Shown piece after piece: positions 6,561 to 9,773 of a stretch of DNA of 9,773 bases; positions within the stretch are counted from its first letter, which is position 1, and each line of letters opens with the position of its first letter. The notes below the pieces were generated by a model. The model made no database searches. It was not told the DNA's origin and was given only the letters and a program-made list of their open reading frames with translations. The stretch covers positions 1-9,773 of the forward strand of contig WRHA01000342.1 of assembly GCA_009783395.1 (NCBI GenBank), read 5' to 3'. Made by a program: the position numbers and the translations under genes. This DNA is from Defluviitaleaceae bacterium (lineage in GTDB: Bacteria; Bacillota; Clostridia; Lachnospirales; WQUN01).

Positions 6561-7173
6561 GTTTTACCGCCGTGTTGTTTAGAATGTCGCCAAAACAATT
6601 ATTGCCATCAACAGGAACAACGCCTGGTTTTACCGCCGTGTTGTTTAGAATGTCGCCAAAACATCACCACATCAGAAAACGTCTAAGCAAGAGTTTTACC
6701 GCCGTGTTGTTTAGAATGTCGCCAAAACACGGTCGGATGGTGATAGCACCATGCACGCGGTTTTACCGCCGTGTTGTTTAGAATGTCGCCAAAACCCTCC
6801 TTCCGTGTTTTCTCTCGCGCCGCGAGTTTTACCGCCGTGTTGTTTAGAATGTCGCCAAAACGCCGCGTCGGCTTTGACCCTAAAACTATTAGTTTTACCG
6901 CCGTGTTGTTTAGAATGTCGCCAAAACATTGACATTGTGACGCTGTGCGACGAGTTAGTTTTACCGCCGTGTTGTTTAGAATGTCGCCAAAACCGTGCTA
7001 TCCGTCCTTGCGAGTCGAGGAGTTGTTTTACCGCCGTGTTGTTTAGAATGTCGCCAAAACTTTTCAGGCGCGAGGGATTCCGCGCCGGCGGTTTTACCGC
7101 CGTGTTGTTTAGAATGTCGCCAAAACAAACATGGCGGCGACGGCTTAATGAAAATCGTTTTACTGCCGTGTTG
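6561..7173 (+). CRISPR. CRISPR array: 9 identical 36-bp repeats, 9 spacers, truncated tenth repeat
   Basis: The repeat starts GTTTTACCGCCGTGTTG and ends AATGTCGCCAAAAC. Full copies start at 6561, 6627, 6693, 6760, 6826, 6892, 6958, 7025 and 7091, with no mismatches. Spacers are 30 nt except the third (6729-6759) and seventh (6994-7024), which are 31 nt. The GTTTT-first orientation, the leader at the left and the degenerate repeat at the right all say the array is transcribed on the plus strand and grows at 6560/6561. The repeat is complementary to the tracrRNA anti-repeat at 4340-4366. No two spacers are alike; their targets cannot be named from reading alone. Confidence 0.99.
7157..7173 (+). 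repeat. Truncated terminal CRISPR repeat
   Basis: GTTTTACTGCCGTGTTG keeps the first 17 bases of the repeat with one change (C to T at base 8), then stops abruptly where a strong hairpin begins. Degeneration of the leader-distal repeat is normal, but a clean loss of the second half suggests deletion or insertion at this point. Confidence 0.9.
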
Positions 7174-7196
7174 GTAAGCGTCTAAAAGACGCTTAC
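7174..7196. repeat. 10-bp hairpin fused to the end of the array
   Basis: GTAAGCGTCT-AAA-AGACGCTTAC is a perfect inverted repeat directly abutting the truncated repeat. There is no T-tract after it on the plus strand, so it is not a classic terminator. It could stabilise the 3' end of the array transcript or be the scar of an insertion. Confidence 0.6.
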
Positions 7197-7225
7197 GTAC
7201 GGGGTGCGCGGATTACGCCTCAAAG

Positions 7226-7252
7226 CCGGATGTGCTTCGGTGCGCTTTACGG
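7226..7252 (-). repeat. Right arm of the locus-flanking inverted repeat
   Basis: CCGGATGTGCTTCGG...TTTACGG matches the reverse complement of 83-109 at 22 of 27 positions and sits immediately before the right copy of the hairpin. See the left arm for interpretation. Confidence 0.6.
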
Positions 7253-7255
7253 GTC

Positions 7256-7302
7256 AAAAAAAATCGGTGCGGGTAGTGTCACTACCCGCACCGATTTTTT
7301 TT
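7256..7302. terminator. Perfect hairpin with A- and T-tracts, bidirectional terminator (right copy)
   Basis: A8, TCGGTGCGGGTAGTG, a minimal centre, the exact complement, then T8. The stem shares its first 21 bp with the hairpin at 33-79 and differs only in the loop region. It lies between the plus-strand CRISPR array and the minus-strand RNase gene, where a two-way terminator is expected. Confidence 0.87.
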
Positions 7303-7400
7303 ATAAACCGGGAAACTGCATCCGGCAATGGCACATGAAACGTGCCCGCGCCCTTCGAGACGAACACCCCAATAACTCGAAGATGCCCACGGTGCCCAAT

Positions 7401-7420
7401 GCACGCTTGGCGTGCTTTTT
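7401..7420 (+). terminator. Small terminator-like hairpin beyond the array
   Basis: GCACGC-TTG-GCGTGC, a perfect 6-bp stem, is followed by five T on the plus strand. It lies about 100 bp after the larger hairpin and 12 bp before the stop codon of the RNase gene. It is a second copy of the arrangement at 141-160. The intervening 7303-7400 holds no gene that I can support, only a GCATCCGG motif (7318-7325) and a CTTCGAG/CTCGAAG pair (7353-7359/7376-7382). Confidence 0.5.
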
Positions 7421-7431
7421 ATTTCGGAGAT

Positions 7432-8634
7432 TTACACCCGCTCTCGGCCGCTTCCGCCGCAGTGTTCGCAAGGCTTTTGCAAAATGGCTGAGATGGGCGG
7501 GCGTGTTTTGCGCCTTGTGAGCTGGAGCATTCCGAGGCCTACAAAGCCTTCGATTTCGACACGAATGCGGTCTTTTTTTACCGCGGTGGCGAAGGCTTCA
7601 AGTACGGCGGCTTTCGCGGCGGCGGCAGACATATCGATGAAATCAATCAAGATTATGCCGGAGAGGTTTCGCAAGCGAATTTGCGCGGCGGCGGCGCGGG
7701 CGGCATTTAGATTTGTTTCGAGAATGGCGGATGCGTAGTCGATTTTTCCGACATTTCCGCCTGTGTTTACGTCGATTACAACGCAGGCCTCGGTTTGCTC
7801 AATCGTGATTGAGCCGCCGCAAGGCAGGTCGACTTCCTTTTCAAGCGCGGCGCGAATTTGCTTTTTCATGGAAATTTTTTCGTGCGAAATGCGTCCCAAG
7901 GCGGCGGGCAGAATTTCGCAAATTGCGGACTTCATCTCCAAGAAAAATTCGTCCGGTGCATCGATAAGAATTTCATCGAGATCATCGGAAAGGATGTCGG
8001 AAAGAAGGTTTTTCGCGGCATGTTCGTCCCCGGTGGGAAAAAGCTGTGTTGGCGGCCGTATGAATTCAGCATGTGCGATAATCCCCGCAAGTTGGCGGTG
8101 CAGTCGCGTTATCTCCTCGATAATCACATCGGGCGACTCTCCTTGCGCATTTGTGCGAATAATCGCGCCGAACCCGAGCGGCAAATTTTTTCGCACAATT
8201 TTTCGAAGCCGACGCGCCTCTTTTTCGTCTGCAATCTTGCGCGAAACGCCGAGATGACACGGACTTTCAGCCGCGCCGGCATTGTGCGCATACAGCACAA
8301 CAAACCGCCCCTTCAATGAAATTTCAAGCCCAACCGCCATCCCCTTAGTGCCGACCGCATCCTTGTCGACCCGCACAAGCACGGAATCTCCGGCCTTAAA
8401 CCCATGCCCCGCCCGCATATTCATAAACGCATTTTTTTTCGCGCCAATATCAATGAACGCAATTTGCCCCGGCAAAATCGTTTTAATCCGCCCCACAATA
8501 ACGCGCCCAACCCAAGAGCCATCCCCCCGCCCCGAATCCGCCCGCGCCTCAATAAACAGCTCAACAAGCACGCCGTCCTCCGAAAGCGCGAACCGCGTAT
8601 CGTCATCGGTAGCCTTAATAAGAAGCCGCCTCAC
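7432..8634 (-). CDS. rng: Ribonuclease E/G family endoribonuclease (short C-terminus)
   Basis: Cytoplasmic single-strand endoribonuclease of rRNA maturation and mRNA decay. Counting from the GTG at 8634, the 400 residues show an S1 RNA-binding domain (about 38-120, with WVGRVIVGRI and GQIAFIDIGAKKNAFM), a middle 5'-sensor/RNase H-like region with TRLHRQL, and the catalytic core: EQTEACVVIDVNTGG (D288, N290) and GIILIDFIDM (D331). The 43-residue spacing of the two aspartates equals that of D303 and D346 in E. coli RNase E. The zinc-link CEHC (C389, C392) follows. The protein ends eight residues later (GGSGRERV), whereas E. coli RNase G runs on for about 80 residues. The start overlaps the upstream stop in GTGA (8631-8634), implying coupled translation; an in-frame TTG at 8655 is a less likely start. 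Confidence 0.93.
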   Translation of the reverse strand: MRRLLIKATDDDTRFALSEDGVLVELFIEARADSGRGDGSWVGRVIVGRIKTILPGQIAFIDIGAKKNAFMNMRAGHGFKAGDSVLVRVDKDAVGTKGMAVGLEISLKGRFVVLYAHNAGAAESPCHLGVSRKIADEKEARRLRKIVRKNLPLGFGAIIRTNAQGESPDVIIEEITRLHRQLAGIIAHAEFIRPPTQLFPTGDEHAAKNLLSDILSDDLDEILIDAPDEFFLEMKSAICEILPAALGRISHEKISMKKQIRAALEKEVDLPCGGSITIEQTEACVVIDVNTGGNVGKIDYASAILETNLNAARAAAAQIRLRNLSGIILIDFIDMSAAAAKAAVLEAFATAVKKDRIRVEIEGFVGLGMLQLTRRKTRPPISAILQKPCEHCGGSGRERV

Positions 8635-9341
8635 AGCGCAACCAAGCCCCCGCAATCGCCCCGTCGATACAACTCAAGCCGCGTAATCGCCGACACACAA
8701 GGCTTTTGCCCAAGCACCAACGACGCAACAATCAACGGATTCAAAAACCGCGCACTACCCGCCGACAACTTCATAAAAAGATGTTCGCCGCCCCAAGAAT
8801 CACCCCGCACCTCAAGCCCCAAAACATCCCCCCGAATATCCGTATCCCGAACCCCCTTCTTAGTCTTCTTCTCCACAACAATACTATCTTCCCCCAAAAC
8901 CTCCGCAACCCGTAACCCAATCCCCAATGAAGGGGTCAAGGGGTCTGTGACCCCTTGCGGGGGCATTGGGGGCAGGGTCTTCCCCTTAACATCAATCCTA
9001 AATAAATAATCCGCCGCAACAACAACCGAAGCCGCCTTATCCAACACAGGATAAGCATCAAGCACAACAAGCCCCGACGGCGCGGCGCGATTAAGCCGCT
9101 CGATAATTTCGAAGCAGGGCAAATCATCTGTAAGGGTCAAATCGGCGTAATCGTGGGTGCTTTCCATGCCAAGGGGAAGCGGGAGTGCAAACGACAGCTT
9201 TAAGTGTGGATTAAATCCTTCCGAAAAAGCGGCAGGCAACGCGGCACGGCGAATAGTTTGTTGAAACACACGCAGGAAATCGAGATGTCCGATAAATGCA
9301 AGCGTGGAGGATTTTGAAAAGCGCAAACGGATTTTATGCAT
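8631..9341 (-). CDS. TIGR03936/DUF2344 radical-SAM-linked protein
   Basis: Member of a conserved family without a settled function, usually found beside a B12-binding radical SAM protein and an RNase E/G gene. The 236 aa begin MHKIRLRFSKSSTLAFIGHL, continue with RRAALPAAFSEGFNPHLK and FALPLPLGMES, and contain the family motif VVEKKTKKGV in the second half. The ATG at 9341 is chosen because the family starts here; an AAAGGA lies about 11 bases upstream. An ATG at 9353 would add four residues but leaves no room for a ribosome binding site. It lies 20 bp after scpA and overlaps the RNase gene by 4 bp, so the three form one operon. A proline-rich stretch near residues 124-140 is encoded by a palindromic DNA element (8922-8971) and looks like an insertion relative to the family. 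Confidence 0.88.
   Translation of the reverse strand: MHKIRLRFSKSSTLAFIGHLDFLRVFQQTIRRAALPAAFSEGFNPHLKLSFALPLPLGMESTHDYADLTLTDDLPCFEIIERLNRAAPSGLVVLDAYPVLDKAASVVVAADYLFRIDVKGKTLPPMPPQGVTDPLTPSLGIGLRVAEVLGEDSIVVEKKTKKGVRDTDIRGDVLGLEVRGDSWGGEHLFMKLSAGSARFLNPLIVASLVLGQKPCVSAITRLELYRRGDCGGLVAL
8922..8971. repeat. Nested palindromic element inside the DUF2344 gene
   Basis: CCCCAATG (8922-8929) and CATTGGGG (8964-8971) form outer arms. Inside are two tandem AAGGGGTC copies (8930-8945), a TGT centre, and GACCCCTT (8949-8956) complementary to the second copy. It encodes the segment PPMPPQGVTDPLTPSLG, unlike the surrounding protein. The structure resembles small palindromic repeats that insert in frame in some bacterial genomes. 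Confidence 0.6.
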
Positions 9342-9361
9342 GGTTGGTAACATCCTTTCTT

Positions 9362-9773
9362 CTATCCCCGCGAAAGCGTGATGTCTTCGAATGTTCGCTT
9401 CTGTCGCGCATGAACAAACCCAAGTCGCATCGCTTCCAAAAGCGCGAGAAAAGTAACGATCATTTCGTGGCGCGAGTTGCACTGCTCGAAAAGTGCAGAA
9501 AGTGCGAAATTTTCTTGATCGTGAAGCGCGTTTTTAATGAAGGAAATTTTTTCGGTGATCGTAAATTTTTCCTTGGGCATCTCGCCGTATCCGGCACGTA
9601 CCGTGTCTATTTTATCAGACATGCGGCGCATAATGTCCGAAAAAATTTCCATGAGCTGTGGGATCGATACCAAGTCCATGACGGGCTGGTATGCGGCAGG
9701 GTCTGCGAGCTCCGCAAGGGCGGCGGGGTCTCCTGCGCCGGTTAATCGCTCGCCGACGGGCGTTAGCTGACCG
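9362..9773 (-). CDS. scpA: Segregation and condensation protein A, C-terminal part (gene runs off the window)
   Basis: Kleisin subunit that bridges SMC and ScpB in the bacterial condensin complex, which compacts and separates chromosomes. About 136 residues of the C-terminal half are visible, out of roughly 250 usual; the frame is open to the window end at 9773, so the start lies outside. The C-terminal winged-helix region is recognisable: EKISFIKNAL, ALSALFEQCNSRHEMIVTFLALLEAMRLGFV, and the closing QKRTFEDITLSRG. A Met at 9679 is internal, since the frame upstream continues with family-compatible sequence. The gene leads into the DUF2344 gene 20 bp downstream. The usual partner scpB is not in view. 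Confidence 0.85.
   Translation of the reverse strand, partial: GQLTPVGERLTGAGDPAALAELADPAAYQPVMDLVSIPQLMEIFSDIMRRMSDKIDTVRAGYGEMPKEKFTITEKISFIKNALHDQENFALSALFEQCNSRHEMIVTFLALLEAMRLGFVHARQKRTFEDITLSRG

Noticed and set aside
223..7173. A new or hybrid CRISPR type
   Set aside because: Gene order cas9-cas1-cas2-csn2, Csn2 length, Cas9 motifs, repeat and tracrRNA are all standard for type II-A. Only details are unusual, not the system.
6572..7185. Several open frames through the array with repeated CCLECRQN or LFRMSPK motifs, resembling repeat proteins
   Set aside because: These are translations of the 36-bp CRISPR repeat; the periodicity comes from the array.
7763..9009. Plus-strand open frames of 134-201 codons opposite rng and the DUF2344 gene
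   Set aside because: The minus-strand frames carry clear RNase E/G and DUF2344 motifs; the plus-strand translations are low-complexity, rich in R, P and S, with no ribosome binding signals.

Overview
The window carries a complete type II-A CRISPR-Cas locus (about 30-7300) next to a chromosomal housekeeping operon on the opposite strand (7432-9773). The host is most likely a Firmicute. The Cas1, Cas2, Csn2 and Cas9 proteins and the tracrRNA core closely resemble those of Streptococcus pyogenes. The scpA, DUF2344 and RNase E/G genes also fit that phylum, perhaps Negativicutes, but the genus cannot be fixed by reading alone. The cas genes look more A/T-rich than the housekeeping genes, which fits a horizontally acquired island.

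Layout. 1-222: flanking hairpin repeat, then the cas9 promoter and a strong ribosome binding site. 223-4281: cas9, 1352 aa, with all nuclease motifs intact. 4280-4366, minus strand: a tracrRNA of about 87 nt whose anti-repeat pairs with the CRISPR repeat and whose core is almost that of S. pyogenes; its terminator U-run overlaps the cas9 stop codon. 4373-4424: two divergent promoters, for tracrRNA and for cas1, whose -35 boxes overlap inside a palindrome. 4532-6420: overlapping cas1, cas2 and csn2. 6421-6560: leader with a promoter and the leader-end motif CTGCGAG. 6561-7173: array of nine identical 36-bp repeats, nine spacers of 30-31 nt and a truncated tenth repeat. 7174-7420: hairpins and a second copy of the flanking repeat module. 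7432-9773, minus strand: scpA (partial), a DUF2344 radical-SAM-linked protein gene, and an RNase E/G gene with an unusually short C-terminus.

How it works together (family knowledge). Cas1, Cas2 and Csn2, with Cas9 and tracrRNA, capture spacers at the leader end. The array transcript pairs with tracrRNA, is processed by host RNase III, and guides Cas9 to cut invading DNA. 

The system is a canonical II-A locus, not a new type. The points most worth a second look are: an 11-nt identity between the cas9 promoter and the strand upstream of tracrRNA, reminiscent of the S. pyogenes long-form tracrRNA autoregulation circuit; the palindrome with shared -35 boxes; the hairpin repeats bracketing the whole locus; and a Cas9 C-terminus without the arginine pair used for NGG PAM reading.
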